Source of the DNA: Monodelphis domestica
Taxonomy: Eukaryota; Chordata; Mammalia; Didelphimorphia; Didelphidae
Length of the DNA: 64,000 bases
Assembly: GCF_027887165.1 (NCBI RefSeq)
Contig: NC_077227.1
Location: forward strand, 354,849,350 to 354,913,349
Direction: 5' to 3'
How positions within the stretch are numbered: the stretch's first letter is position 1; the number at the start of each line of letters is the position of its first letter. Of this stretch, positions 10,926 to 22,847 are shown piece after piece. A program made the translations under genes and the position numbers. The notes below the pieces were generated by a model. That model worked only from the letters and a program-made list of their open reading frames with translations. It did not search any database and was not told the DNA's origin.

Positions 10926-10929
10926 TATG

Positions 10930-11060
10930 CCATAGTTCTATACTATAAGTTCCTTGAAGGCAAGGACTGTTTCTTAATTAAAGTTTATATTTCCCCTGGG
11001 TTTTACTATGCCCATAGTAGTTCCTTAATAAATGTCTGTTGAATTAGACTGACTTCTATA
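10930..11060 (+). repeat. L2 LINE 3' end
   Basis: It reads 'ataagttccttgaaggcaag', 'gactgtttcttaattaaagt' then 'cttaataaatgtctgttgaa', the L2 3' terminus in sense orientation. Confidence 0.8.
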
Positions 11061-12350
11061 TGGATACCAATTGATTCCAATTATTTTTTAAAAAGAAAAA
11101 ATTGAATGTTTTAATTCAAGAGGAAGCACCATCATTGCTTATTCTTTAGCCTAGTCAGTATCTGGGGAGTGGAGAAGAAGGAATTTCTGCCTTAATCTAT
11201 TGGCCCAAATGAAATGATAAAAGATTCTTTCTGTAGATGTAATCATCCAGTAAATAGCAGCATGTTCACTACTCATGGGAGAGGCATTTTAGAGGGTCTC
11301 ATCAGCCTGAGCTTCTTATGTCTTTCTCTGCCTTCCTTACCATTAACAAGTGGTGGGAAATATAGATTGTTAGATGTTTACCACTGGGGAAAATTTTGTT
11401 ATTCTAAAATGTTCTCTGTGATGCGATCTCCCATAAATCTGTGTGTGGAAACACAAAGCATGGCAGCACGGAGAAATGAGATTTTTGTTCTAACTGGAGA
11501 ATGTGGGGAAGGTGGTCAGAGAAGGGAGGTTTGTAGAATAGATACAGCAACTCTGATGAAGTTATCTCTTTCCTTCAGTTGGGTCACTTAAGAAGGAGTG
11601 TTTTTTTTTCTTACCAGGTTTCCAAACTGCATTAGATATAATTTGAGTTGTCAATAGCCTTTTCCCATTTTCCTGTGCTTCATGAGCCAGTGTAAAATGA
11701 AAAATCTCTTCTAGTGTAAGAACTCTCTCAAGTATTATAGGAAGGATGATCACCTTTCCAGAAAACCATTTTCCCAAAAGATTATTTGGTTTGGGAATGG
11801 AATTTTTATCTTTTTTCTAAGGTAAGACTATAATGAAGTTTCTTTCCTGTGGAGATGGAAGAAAGTGGTAGAAATTGTCTTGTAGGAATAACAGTAAAGA
11901 ATGTAGATAAATAGGGTCATGTAGACTAGGTGAGTATAGACACACATTCCAACATATGAATTGTCAATGAAGGCACAAAAGAAACATTAGGTAGTAGGCT
12001 CACAGTGCTGATTGTAGTTGTTGTAGAATGAGCATTAAAGGGTTCTTTCCCAAGATTATTTAGAGTATCCCTATTGTTTAGCTAAGGATAGAGCAGGTTG
12101 AAATATTACTCAGGTAACAAATTGTAGCCAGGTCAAGGACTCAGCACAACTTCACCATGTGTAATGGTATAGAGTCCCATCCTTTTCTTGCTTCTTGTGA
12201 AATTCATGGAGCTCAATGGATCTAAGCCCCAGCATGCTATGTAAAGTGCAAAGTAAGGAAGAGAAAACTAATCTGGAGAGATTTCATTAGTGAGTGGAGA
12301 ACAGTATAAAAAATGTTGGTTTTGAACATGGATTTGAGCCTGTTTCCTGT
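11061..12350. other. mostly unique intergenic or intronic DNA
   Basis: I recognise no repeat family and no splice-bounded exon. The 125-residue frame at 11214-11591 has no recognisable motif. Confidence 0.4.
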
Positions 12351-12356
12351 TTTAAC

Positions 12357-12540
12357 AAGTGTCAAATATGTGGCCAATGGAAGCAAAACAGATTAAAACG
12401 TAATTGGGAAGTAGTTCAAATAAAAATGCAATCATATTTAGACAATGGTAATGTGATTTTCTTCTTTTGAAAATGTGGCCCACATGGATAATTATAAAAA
12501 TTGTAATGGTCCCATTTCTATTTCAGCTTGACACCACTAC
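12357..12540. repeat. hAT-like DNA transposon remnant
   Basis: It starts 'aagtgtcaaatatgtggcc' and ends 'ttctatttcagcttgacacc', giving an inverted pair of the GTGTCAA...TTGACAC type. The inside ('gattaaaacgtaattgggaa', 'gaaaatgtggcccacatgg') resembles the copies at 31970 and 51360. There is no coding capacity. Confidence 0.6.
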
Positions 12541-13505
12541 ACTGCTCTACCACTCACTATGCATGTGACCTTGAACAAATAATTTCATCTCTTTAAACAT
12601 AATTTTTTTCTCATCTGAATGAAGTCATGATAGAGGTGGGGGAGAGTGTCTCTAAGAAGGTTCCTAATCTGTGAGAGAATTGAGAAGATGAGCCAGAAAT
12701 ATGACCCAAATCCATTCTGATCATTGAGAGAACTGTCTATGATATCAGGCCTCAGGTATGTCCACTGAGTACCTATGAGAAGTTTCTGAGGTGTTTCCTT
12801 TCCTTCAGAGTTAAGGGACAGTTTTTGGAGGAAAAATTCTACTGGCTAATAACAGTGTTCTTTCCTCCTGAGCCATGGAGATGACTGGTCCATCCTGAAT
12901 CAAAGAATGTCCCTTCTTTGTTACATAAAATGTATAAAGAATCTCTTTTTCATTTAAATTCTACTCTGGGCATCATCCCCCATGATCATGAACAACTTTG
13001 CTATTATGTTTCTGTTTTATTCCTTACTTGATATTGGTAATCAGAGGACTGTCAAGTCAAGGTACTTCTGTCATTACATCTATCCAGAATTTGTTTATGA
13101 CCTTGATATATGTGTGGGGAATGCCTTGTTGGAGGACAGTCAAAACACAAAAGGCCCTTCTGTCCTCTGCACATTACCACCAATTGTGTAAATTTAAAGG
13201 TGTAGTTTTGCTATAGGGCATCATTTGTAAAATAATTTGTCTGTTTCTTTCTTATATTTTCACCAACTGTACCTGCAATATGCAAATATATCTTGCACAT
13301 ATGGATTTTATAGAGATGAGGAGTTAAGCACACTTTCTCAGTCAACTTACCAAGACAAATTTGTGAAGGGAGTGAAGTTTGTATACTACCTTTCTCCTTC
13401 TCATCTTGCCACCTCTAGTTCACCTATAACCTCTATCCTGTGGATTCCATCAAAACCTACTCTCAAGGAAAAATCTATAATATAAATAAATAGAAGATGC
13501 TGGAA
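12541..13505. other. mostly unrecognised DNA with a worn MIR-like patch
   Basis: 12541-12680 has weak MIR-like text (cactatgcatgtgaccttga). The rest shows no clear feature. Small open frames at 12982-13485 lack splice support or motifs. Confidence 0.35.
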
Positions 13506-13509
13506 AATA

Positions 13510-13710
13510 ACAGAAAGATGAACTTTAGGCAGCAAAAGAACCTGGATTTAAGTACTAGTTCTGTCATTTACTCTCTGTGTCATTTGATCTATCTGTGCCT
13601 CAATTTTCTCAGCTATAAAATGAGACTGCTTATGACTGTTATGAGTATAAAATGAGGAAATAAATGTGAGACTGTATTGTAAATATCGAGTATTACATGC
13701 ATTTGATATT
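13510..13710 (+). repeat. MIR/CORE-SINE copy
   Basis: It reads 'gaacctggatttaagtacta', 'gcctcaattttctcagctat', 'aaaatgagactgcttatgac' and 'gactgtattgtaaatatcga', in the MIR/THER order and heavily diverged. Confidence 0.65.
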
Positions 13711-14159
13711 TGATAAACATCATTTAGATGCCTACTATATAGAGAGCATTGTATTGAGTTCTAGGAGGCATAAACAGATTTGCAGGGCATTATCTCTGTA
13801 TAGCATTCAACTTAGTAAGCTAAGATTTAGCTCTTCTTCTGAGAAGTGTTCATATTTTCATTAGAAATAGGATATTTTCCATCAAAGAAATTAATATATA
13901 ATCAATAATCTCTGGACATGAGATGGGAAAATATTTGGGGAGCAGTAATCTTCCTGATGGAAACCAGAGAGGAATTTCCCAACCAGTCCCAATTCCCAAT
14001 GTATATATTTCAGAGGTCCAACATGTCATCATGTTCCCTTTCCCAGTCCTCCCACTATCTAGGTCTCATCAGCAGCACTGATGAAGAAGAATCACGGAGG
14101 CACAGGTGGCCATGGATGGCAGTTGCCCATAAGAACTGCCCATGCGACCATTACTAGGT

Positions 14160-14695
14160 TTGTATCCCCAAGTGATTGAAAAAAATAAAGATGAAGAACC
14201 TATATGAACAAAAATATTTAAAACAGTTCTTTTTGTGATGGCAAAGAATTGGAAAATGGGAGAATATGCATCGCTTGGGGAATGGCTAAGTAAGGCATAG
14301 TATATTATTGTCATGGAATATTATTGTTCTATAAAAAATGATGAATAGTAGAATTTCCAAAAAATCTGAAAAGACTTACACAAACTGAATTAAGAGTGAA
14401 GTAAGCAGAACCAAGAGAACACTGTACACAGTGACAGCAATATTGTATAATGGATAGCTGTGAACAACTTAGCTATTCTCAGCAATACAGTGATCTAAAA
14501 CAATCCCAAAGGACTCATGATAAAAAAAAATGCTGCCTGTTGCCAGAGAAAGAACTGATGGTATCTGAATCAAGAGCAAAGAAATTTTTTTCACTTTCTT
14601 TCTTAATTATTTTTGTTCAAATTTCCTTCCAGAGAAGGATTAATATGGGGAAATGCTTTATATGATTGTACATGTAAAACCTGTATCAGATTGCT
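14160..14695 (+). repeat. L1 LINE 3' end (older subfamily)
   Basis: It contains the L1 ORF2 C-terminal and 3' UTR landmarks 'ttggggaatggctaagtaag', 'gaagtaagcagaaccaagag' and 'cactgtacacagtgacagca'. It is 5'-truncated and is the first of a stack of same-orientation L1 ends reaching 16620. Confidence 0.8.
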
Positions 14696-15665
14696 TACCA
14701 TATCAGGGCAATGATTCAATTTTTAAGGAAAATATTAGAAATTGTTTTTACAATGAAAAAAATGTGAAGGAGGGGGACCTAGCAGTACCAGATCTTAAAC
14801 TGTACTATAAAGCAGTGGTCATCAAAATAATATGGTACTGACTAAGAGACAGGAGGGTAGATCAGTGGAATAGACTTAGGGTAAATGACCTCAGCAAGTT
14901 AGTGTTCAACAAACCCAGATTCCAGGTTTTGGGACAAGAGCTTACTATTTGACAAACACTGCTGGGAAAATTGTAAAACAGTATGGGAAAAATCAGGTAT
15001 AGATCAACATCTCACGCCTTATATCAAGATAAATTCAAAATGGGTAAATGACTTAAATATAAAGAATGAAATTATAAATTAGGTGAACATAGAATGGTAT
15101 ACTTGTCATATCTGTGGGAAAGAAAGGAATTTAAAAACCAAGCAAGAGGTAGAGAACATTACAAAATATAAAATGAATGAGTTTAATTATATCAGATTTA
15201 AAAGGGTTTGTACAAACAAAACCAATGCAACCAAAATTAGAAGGAAACCAACAAACTGGGGGGAAAAATTATAACAAAATTCTCTGACAAAGGTTTAATT
15301 TCCCAAATATATAAGGAACTAAGTCAAATTTACAAAAAATCAAGCAATTCCCCAATCAACAAATGGTCGAGGGATATCAATAGACAGTTCTCAGGTGAAG
15401 AAATCAAAACTATCAATAATCACATTAAAAAGTGTTCTAAATCCCTCCTGATTAGAGAAATGCAAATCAAAACAACTCTGAGGTTCACACATAGCAGACT
15501 GGCCAATATGGCAGCAAAGGGAAGTGATATATGTTTGAGGGGATGTGGCAAAATTGGGACACTAATACACTGCTAGTGGAGTTATGAATCAATCCAACAA
15601 TTCTGGAGGGCAATTTGGAATTATGCCCAAACGAATTTTAAAAATGCAATCCCAAGATCACCCTC
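14696..15665 (+). repeat. L1 LINE ORF2 C-terminal fragment
   Basis: Text such as 'gggggacctagcagtaccag', 'gtgttcaacaaacccagatt' and 'ttctggagggcaatttggaa' encodes the L1 ORF2 C-terminal region in sense orientation. Frames are broken by many stops. The last part of ORF2 is missing before the AT-rich stretch that follows. Confidence 0.85.
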
Positions 15666-15775
15666 ATTATTATATATTAATATATAATTTATATTACAAT
15701 CCTATATTATTTATTAATTATTTATTGGTATTAAAATTAATGTTATAATAATGTTATTAATTAATATATTAATAA
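15666..15775. repeat. AT-rich low-complexity stretch
   Basis: Almost pure A/T with TTATTAATTA units sits between an L1 ORF2 fragment and an L1 3' UTR. It probably replaced or expanded within the same L1 copy. Confidence 0.8.
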
Positions 15776-15937
15776 TATGGAAATGGGTCTTGATCAGTGA
15801 CACATGTTAAACCCAGTGGAATTGCATGTCAGATACGGGAAGGGGGTGGGGGCAGGGGAAGGAAAGAACATGAGTTTTGTAACCATGGAAAAATATTCTA
15901 AATCATCTAATTTAATAAAATCTAAAAAAAAATGCAT
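15776..15937 (+). repeat. L1 LINE 3' UTR end
   Basis: It reads 'atatggaaatgggtcttgat', 'acccagtggaattgcatgtc' and 'aaccatggaaaaatattcta' and ends in an A-run, the 3' terminus of the marsupial L1. It is probably the end of the copy begun at 14696. Confidence 0.85.
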
Positions 15938-16620
15938 GCCCTGTGATCCATACCACTGCTATGATTGTACCCCAAAGAAATAATAAGGAAAAAGACTTGT
16001 ATATATAAATATATAAAAAATAAAAATATTTACAGCCATGCTCTTTGTGATGGAAAAAATTGGAAAATAAAGGGGTGTCCCTTGATTGGGGAATGGTTGA
16101 ACAAATTGTGGTATCTGATGGTGATAGAATACTATTATGCTGAAAGGAATAATGAACTATGTGAACTGGAAAGACCTCCGGGAATTAATGCAGAGCAAAA
16201 TGAGCAGAACCAGAAAAATATTGTACATAGAAACTGAAACATTGTGGAACAATCAAATGTAACAGAATTTTCTACTAGTAGCAATTCAATGATTCAGGAT
16301 AATGCAGAGGAACTTATGAGAAAGAACACATTCAGAGAAAGAACTGTGGGTGTAGAAACACAGAAGAAAAACATATGAATGATTATGTGGTTTGATGGGG
16401 ATATGATTAGGGTTTTGGTGTTAAATGATCACTCTATTGCAAATATGAATGATATGGAAACAGGTTTTGAACAATGATATATGCATAACCCAGTGGAATT
16501 GCTTACTAGCTTACTAGGGAGAGGCAGGGAAAGAGGGGTAGGGAAAAACATGAGTCATGTAACCATGGAAAAATATTCTAAATAAATAAATTAATTAAAA
16601 ATAAAAACAAATAAAATTTT
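15938..16620 (+). repeat. L1 LINE 3' end, 5'-truncated
   Basis: It starts in ORF2 just after the A-run of the preceding copy ('gattgtaccccaaagaaata') and ends 'ataaataaattaattaaaaa'. A 90-residue frame (15965-16237) is the ORF2 C-terminus with residues such as GEWLNKLWYLMV. Confidence 0.9.
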
Positions 16621-16689
16621 ACAACAAATTTCTTTTACATGTAATTGGGGGGAAATAAAATACTTATTAAAGAGGAGGGGAACTGCCAC

Positions 16690-16946
16690 CAAATCCTCAG
16701 TATAAAGTTCATAAAAGCCAGAGATTTAATGTCACATGACAGTCACAAAACCAAATGCAACCTTAGAGTGCACTAATAGAAGCAGAGTATACAGAACAAA
16801 GGAGGTTAAAATGCAAACATAATCTTTCCTGGTCAGTTTCTGAAACACCATATTTTAGGAGAAATATTAACAAAATGGAACTAATCCAGAAGAAGGCATC
16901 AAGATTGGTTAAAGGAACTGGAGATGTTTTAGAAAATAGAAAATTT
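16690..16946 (+). repeat. CR1/L3 LINE, left half of a split copy
   Basis: L3-like text ('ctaatccagaagaaggcatc', 'ggaactggagatgttttaga') ends exactly at the target site gaaaatagaaaattt (16932-16946). The element resumes at 22848 beyond 5.9 kb of nested insertions. Confidence 0.7.
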
Positions 16947-17115
16947 GGGGGCAGCTGGGTGGCTCAGTGGATTGAGAGTCAGGCCTAGAGACGGGAGGTC
17001 CTGGGTTCAAATCTGGCCTCAGACACTTCCCAGCTTTGTGACCCTGGGAAAGTCACTTGACCCCCATTGTCTAGCCTTTACCACTCTTCTGCCTTGGAGC
17101 CAATAGACAGAAGCA
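16947..17115 (+). repeat. tRNA-derived SINE (its tail displaced to 22821-22832)
   Basis: It has a full head: ggctcagtggattgagagtc and the B box 'gggttcaaatc'. The 3' part has a short internal deletion and runs into the T-rich end of the antisense L1. The matching A-run and target duplication are on the far side of the L1. Confidence 0.9.
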
Positions 17116-20100
17116 TAAGTTTTTTATTTTTCCATTTGAATAAGTTTATTTAGTCAATTTAGAACATTATTCCTTGGTTACAATACTCACATTATTTCCC
17201 TCCTTCCCCTCCACCCACTCTTCCTGCAGCCAACATGCAATTTCATTGGGTATTACATGTGTCCTTGATCAGAACCCATTTCCATATTATTGTTTATACT
17301 AGGATGTTCATTTAGAGTCTACATCCCCAACAATATGCCTTTAACCTATGTATTCAAGCAGTTGTTTTTCTTTGGTGCTTTTACTCCCATAGTGTTTCCT
17401 CTGGATGTGGGTAATGGTTTTTCTCATAGGTTCCTCTGAGTTGTTCAGGGTCACTGCATTGCCACTAATGGAAAAGTCCATTACATTCGATTGTTCCACA
17501 CTGTATCAGTCTCTGTGTACAATCTTCTCCTGGTTCTGCTCCTCTCACTCTGCATCACTTCCTGGAGGTTGTTCCAGTTCCCATGGAATTCCTCCACTTT
17601 ATTATTCCTTTGAGCACAATAGTATTCCATCACCAACAGATACCACAATTTGTTCAGCCATTCCCCAATTAAAGGGCAGCACCCCCCATTTTCCAATTTT
17701 TGGCCAACACAAAGAGCGCAGCTATGATTCTTATATATAATATATACATGTATATTATATATAACATATATAATATCCTTATACAAGTCCTTTTCCTTAT
17801 TATCTCTTTGGGGTACAAACCCAGCAGTGCAATGGCTAGATCAAAGGGCAGACAGTCTTTTATAGCCCTTTGGGCATAGTTCCAAATTGCCCTCCAGAAT
17901 GGTTGGATCAATTCACAACCCCACCAGCAATGAATTAATGTCCCTACTTTGTCACATCCCCTCCAGCATTCATTACTTTCCTTTGCTGTCACATTGGCCA
18001 ATCTACTAGGTGTGAGGTGATACTTCAGAGTTGTTCTGATTTGCATCTCTCTGATTATAAGAGATTTAGAACACTTTTTCATATGCTTATTAATAGTTTT
18101 GATTTCTTTAACTGAAAATTGCCTATTCATGTCCCTTGCCCATTTTTCAATTGGAGAATGGCTTGATTTTTTGTATAACTGGTTTAGCTCTTTAAAAATA
18201 TGAGTAATTAGACCTTTGTCAGAGGTTTTTCTTATGAAGATTGTTTCCCAATTTGTTGCTTCCCTTCTAATTTTAGTTACATTGGGTTTGTTTGTACAAA
18301 AACTTTTTAATTTGATGTAGACAAAATTATTTATTTTACATTTTGTGACTTTCTAAGTCTTGCTTGGTTTTAAAATCTTTCCCTTCCCAAAGGTCTGAAA
18401 TGTATACTATTCTGTGTTCACCTAAATTACTTATAGTTTCCTTCTTTATATTCAAGTCATTCACCCATTCTGAGTTTATCTTGGTGTGGGGTGTGAGGTG
18501 TTGATCCAAACCTAATCTCTCCCACACTGTCTTCTGATTTTCCCAGCAGTTTTAATCAAATAGTGGCTTTTTGTCCCAAAAGTTGGGTTCTTTGGGTTTG
18601 TCATAGACTGTCTTGCTGAGGTCATTTACCCCAAGTCTATTCCACTGATCCTCCTTTCTGTCTCTTAGCCAGTACCAAATTGTTTTGATGACCACTGCTT
18701 TGTAATATAGTTTGAGATCTGGGACTGCAAGGCTACCTTCCTTTGTATTTTTTTTTCATTATTTCCCTGGATATCCTTGATCCTTTCTTCTTCCAAATGA
18801 ACTTTGTTATGGTTTTCTCTAATTCAGTAAAATAGTTTTTTGGTAGTTCAATGGGTATGGCACTAAATAGATAAGTTTGGGTAGGATGGTCATTTTTATT
18901 ATGTTAGCTCGTCCCACCCATGAGCAATCAATGTTTTTCCAATTGTTTAGATCTAGTTTTAATTGTGTGGAGAGTGTTTTGTAGTTGTGTTCATATAGTT
19001 CCTGTGTTTGTCTCGGCAGATAGACTCCTAAGTATTTTTAATTGTCTCAGGTGACTTTAAATGGAATTTGTCTTTCTAATTCTTGCTGCTGAACTGGGTT
19101 GGAGATATATAGAAATGCTGATGACTTATGTGGATTTATTTTGTATCCTGCAACTTTTCTAAAGTTGTTGATTATTTCGACCAGCTTTTTGGTTGATTCC
19201 CTAGGATTCTTTAAGTAAATCATCATATCATCTGCAAAGAGTGACAGCTTGGTCTCCTCAATGCTAATTTTAATACCTTCAATTACTTTTTCTTCTCTAA
19301 TTGCTACTGCTAGTGTTTCTAGTACAATATTAAATAATAAAGGTGATAATGGGCATCCTTGTTTGACTCCTGATCTTATTGGAAAGGCTTCTAGTTTATC
19401 CCCATTGCAGATGATGTTTGCTGATGGTTTCAGATATATACTGTTTATTATTTTTAGGAAAGGCCCTTCTATTCCTATACTTTCTAGTGTTTTCAATAGG
19501 AATGGGTGTTGTATTTTATCAGAGGCTTTTTCTGCATCTATTGAGATAATGATGTGATTTTTGTCAGTTTGCTTGTTAATATGGTCAATTATGTGGATAG
19601 TTTTCCTAATGTTGAACCATCCTTGCATTCCTGGTATGAATCCTACCTGATCATAGTAAATAACCCTTGTGATGACTTTCTGGAGTCTTTTTGCTAGTAT
19701 CCCATTTAAGATTTTTGCATCTATATTCATTAGGGAGATTGGCCTATAGTTTTCTTTCTCTGTTTTTGACCTGCCTGGCTTTGGGATCAGTACCATGTTT
19801 GTGTCGTAAAATGAATTTGGTAGAACTCCTTCTTGGCTTATTCTGTCAAATAGTTTGTATAATATTGGGATTAGTTGTTCTTTGAATGTTTGATAGAATT
19901 CATTTGTGAATCCATCTGGACCTGGGGATTTTTTCTTAGGGAGTTCTTTGATGGCTTGTTCAATTTCTTTTTCTGATATGGGGTTGTTTAGGTAATTTAT
20001 TTCTTCCTCTGTTAGTCTAGGCAATTTATATTTTTGTAAGTATTCATCCATTTAACCTAGATTGCCATATTTGTTGTCATATAATTGGGCATAGTAGTTT

Positions 20101-20623
20101 TTAATGATTGCCTTGATTTCCTCTTCATTAGAGGTGAGGTCTCCCTTTTCATCTTGGATACTGTCAATTTGTTTTTTTTCTTTCCTTTTTTAAATTAGAC
20201 TGACTAGTACTTTGTCTATTTTATTTGTTTTTCCAAAGTACCAGCTTCTAGTCTTATTTATTAAATCAAGAGTTCTTTGACTTTCAATTTTATTAATTTC
20301 TCCTTTGATTTTTAGGATCTCTAATTTAGTCTTCATATGAGGATTTTTAATTTGTTCGCTTTCTAGTTTTTTTTAAATTTGCATGCCCAATTCATTGACC
20401 TCTGCCCTTATTAATTTGTTAATATATGAACTCAAGGATATAAATTTTCCTCTGAGTACTGCTTTGGCTGCATCCCATTAGTTTTTGAAAGGATGTCTCA
20501 TCATTGTCATTTTCTTCAATGAAGTTATTAATTGTTTCTATGATTTGTTCTTTAACCGGTTTTGGAGAATCATATTGTTTAATTTCCAATTAATTTTTGA
20601 TTTACCTCTCCATGTACCCTTAC
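17110..20623 (-). mobile_element. L1 LINE, ORF2 and 3' UTR (lower part)
   Basis: This is antisense, with the T-rich 3' end at about 17110. The 334-residue frame at 19047-20051 is the L1 reverse transcriptase: [42 protein letters not shown] and the catalytic FADDMMIY. The C-terminal region is at 17480-18530 (GEWLNKLWYL, WWGCELIQPFWRAIW). Several stops split ORF2, so it is a pseudogene. Long intact stretches make it the youngest-looking L1 in the window. It continues at 22270 beyond the LTR element. Confidence 0.95.
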
Positions 20624-20971
20624 TTTAAAGATTAAAAATTTAGGAAACTGAGGCAGGAAGGAATTAGTTTCTCTCTGCAAGGAGTATTATATTTTTAGAG
20701 GTTTATTGAAGATTAATGATTAAAGAATGTACAAGCAAGAAAAGCACATGCTAGGTGGGCCGTGAGGCCCATCCAACTTTCACTCACATCATGAGACCCA
20801 TCTGTTTGCCAGTGGAGCCAGGAAGAGAAGAGGGCCTGCTGTGGGCGGAGACCCTCTAAATAATCATTTTGCTCCCAGCTCATTTGAGAATTCAGTGAGA
20901 TTAGAGGGTATTCTGGGAGCTAGCAAGGACTCCTGGGGAATGGAGTCCAGAGTTCAAATCTCAATTTTACA
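20624..20971 (-). repeat. LTR (3' copy in element orientation)
   Basis: It is about 96% identical by eye to 21922-22269 and of the same length. The adjoining polypurine tract identifies it as the 3' LTR of the minus-strand element. Confidence 0.85.
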
Positions 20972-21921
20972 TTCCCCCCCCACCCCCGTTTGATCCTCTG
21001 GGAAAAAGGACTTCCCCAAAGGATCATAAAAACATAATCAATTTAAAGATTACAATAATTTGAGGATAAGAGGAAAAAAAGAACAAAACCAATAACTGCT
21101 GGATGCATTGACAGACAAAAAGCCAGTTAGGGGGCAGTCCCCTTTGGCATGAAAGTATAGATACAAATAAATGTTCAATCAACTACACCTAAAGTTCATT
21201 TTTGTGCAGCTTGTGATCTGGAGACTTCTGTGTCTTCTCCAACAGTTCAGTTCTGGATTCAGAGAAGTAGCATCTTTCTTTACCTAAAATTCTTCTCAAA
21301 AGGAATTTAAACTTTGCAATTTAAATAATGATATTTTTTTCATTCCCCCCATTAAGAGGGTGATTAAAAAAACAGGATCACTTAGGGATGCATGGCTGAG
21401 GTATGAGGTATATGAATCAATTGGCAAGAGATATTAAAAAGATATCAGAAAAATCCAAATAAAAAGAAAAAACTCTGGATGAAAATATAGACTATCAAAG
21501 TCTTATGTGTAAAAATTCTAAGTAAAAAGAAAAATAAATCTATAACAGGCCCTTGAATCAGGGCCCAATTAATTACAATAGCAAACAAACACACTATCAT
21601 ATTTTACATAAGTTATTGTATGACATTTAAAAGCCTATGAATTGATGGATAATTGTCACAATTTTTACAAACGTAGCAAGCTTTCAACCTTGGTAATAAA
21701 CATATTTTTAAACAAAGTAAAACTCATCTTGGGTTTAGAACATCATGAAGAAATCTATATATCATTCTGGTGGAAGTAAAATAGTGAACTGAAGAGTATA
21801 AATAAAGGGGTGCTCCTTTTTTGGAGGCCTTTTTAGGGGTACAAATGCCCTGAGATTAACTGCCCCAACTTCCATTCACATATTTAGAAATGTGGGAAGG
21901 CTGGGGGTTATAATTGCCAAC

Positions 21922-22269
21922 TGTAAAAATTAAAATTTTAGGAAACTGAGACAGGAAGGAATTAGTTTCTCTCTGCAAGGAGTATTATATTTTTAGAGGT
22001 TTATTGAAGATTAATGATTAAAGAATATACAAGTAAGAAAAGCACATGCTAGATGGGCCATGAGGCCCACCCAACTTTCACTCATATCATGAGACCCCTC
22101 TGTTTGCCAGTGGAGCCAGGAAGAGAAGAGGGCCTGCTGTGGGCGGAGACCCTCTAAATAATCATTTTGCTCCCGGCCCATTTGAGAATTCGGTGAGATT
22201 AGAGGGCATTCTGGGAGCTAGCAAGGACTCCTGGGGAATGGAGTCCAGAGTTCAAATCTCAATTTTACA
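21922..22269 (-). repeat. LTR (5' copy in element orientation)
   Basis: It is the partner of 20624-20971. It abuts L1 sequence at 22270, marking the outer edge of the insertion. Confidence 0.85.
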
Positions 22270-22820
22270 TTCCTAATTATTATTTTCATTGCATTATGAT
22301 CTGAGAGGGTTGTATTTATTATTTCTGCCCTTTTGCACTTGTTTGCAATGTTTTTATGCCCTAATACATGGTCAATTTTTGTGAATGTACCATGTGCTGC
22401 TGAAAAGGTGGATTCCTTTTTGTCCCTATTTATTTTTCTCCACATGTCTACTAACTCTAATTTTTCTAAGCTTTCATTCATTTCCCTTACCTCTTTCTTA
22501 TTTATTTTTTTGGTTTGATTTATCTAGTTCAGATAGAGGAAGGTTCAGGTCTCCCACTAGTATAGTTTTTCTGTCTATTTCATACTTGAGCCCCTCTAGT
22601 TTCTCTTTTAGAAATTTGGATGCTATGCCATTTGGTGCATACATGTTGAGTACAGATATATCCTCGTTGTCTATACTGCCTTTTATCAGGATGTTATTAC
22701 CTTCCCTATCTCTTTTAACTAGATTTATTTTTACTTTGGCTTTGTCAGATATCATGATTGCAACTCCTGCCTTCTTTTTATCAATTGATGCCCAGTAGAT
22801 TTGGCTCCATCCTCTTACTT
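22270..22820 (-). mobile_element. L1 LINE, endonuclease part of ORF2 (upper part)
   Basis: The antisense L1 resumes. Frames at 22218-22481 and 22498-22755 carry endonuclease landmarks: KAGVAIMISDKAKV (just outside the second frame), GDLNLPLSE and FTKIDHVLGHK followed by LSDHNAMKI (the catalytic Asp-His). The copy is 5'-truncated near the KVRGW motif, so the start of ORF2, all of ORF1 and the 5' UTR are absent. Confidence 0.95.
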
Positions 22821-22847
22821 TAAAAAAAAAAGGAAAATAGAAAATTT

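Larger units (their letters stand above)
20624..22269 (-). mobile_element. short LTR retroelement fossil, both LTRs present
   Basis: Two 348-bp direct repeats (20624-20971 and 21922-22269) flank about 950 bp. Read on the minus strand, the repeats begin TGTAAAATTGAG, carry an AATAAA signal, and end TTTTTACA (clear in the 21922-22269 copy). A G-rich polypurine tract at 20972-20991 lies just before the 3' LTR. The internal part shows no recognisable gag, pol or env and no long frame, so the element is non-autonomous. By eye the LTRs differ at about a dozen sites (3-4%), mostly transitions, which suggests an age of some millions to perhaps ten million years. It sits inside the L1. Confidence 0.85.
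16932..22847. mobile_element. nested insertion block bounded by a 15-bp target duplication
   Basis: The identical 15-mer gaaaatagaaaattt occurs at 16932-16946 and 22833-22847. Just inside lie the SINE head (16947) and its A-tail (22821-22831). The original event was therefore a tRNA-SINE insertion, later swollen from within by an antisense L1 and then by an LTR element. The flanking CR1/L3 text reads on across the block. Confidence 0.85.

Noticed and set aside
17669-18130. 153-residue minus-strand frame
   Set aside because: L1 ORF2 C-terminal region of the nested L1.
19047-20051. 334-residue open frame as a possible host gene
   Set aside because: It is the L1 reverse transcriptase (FADD motif and flanking blocks) in a 5'-truncated, stop-broken L1.
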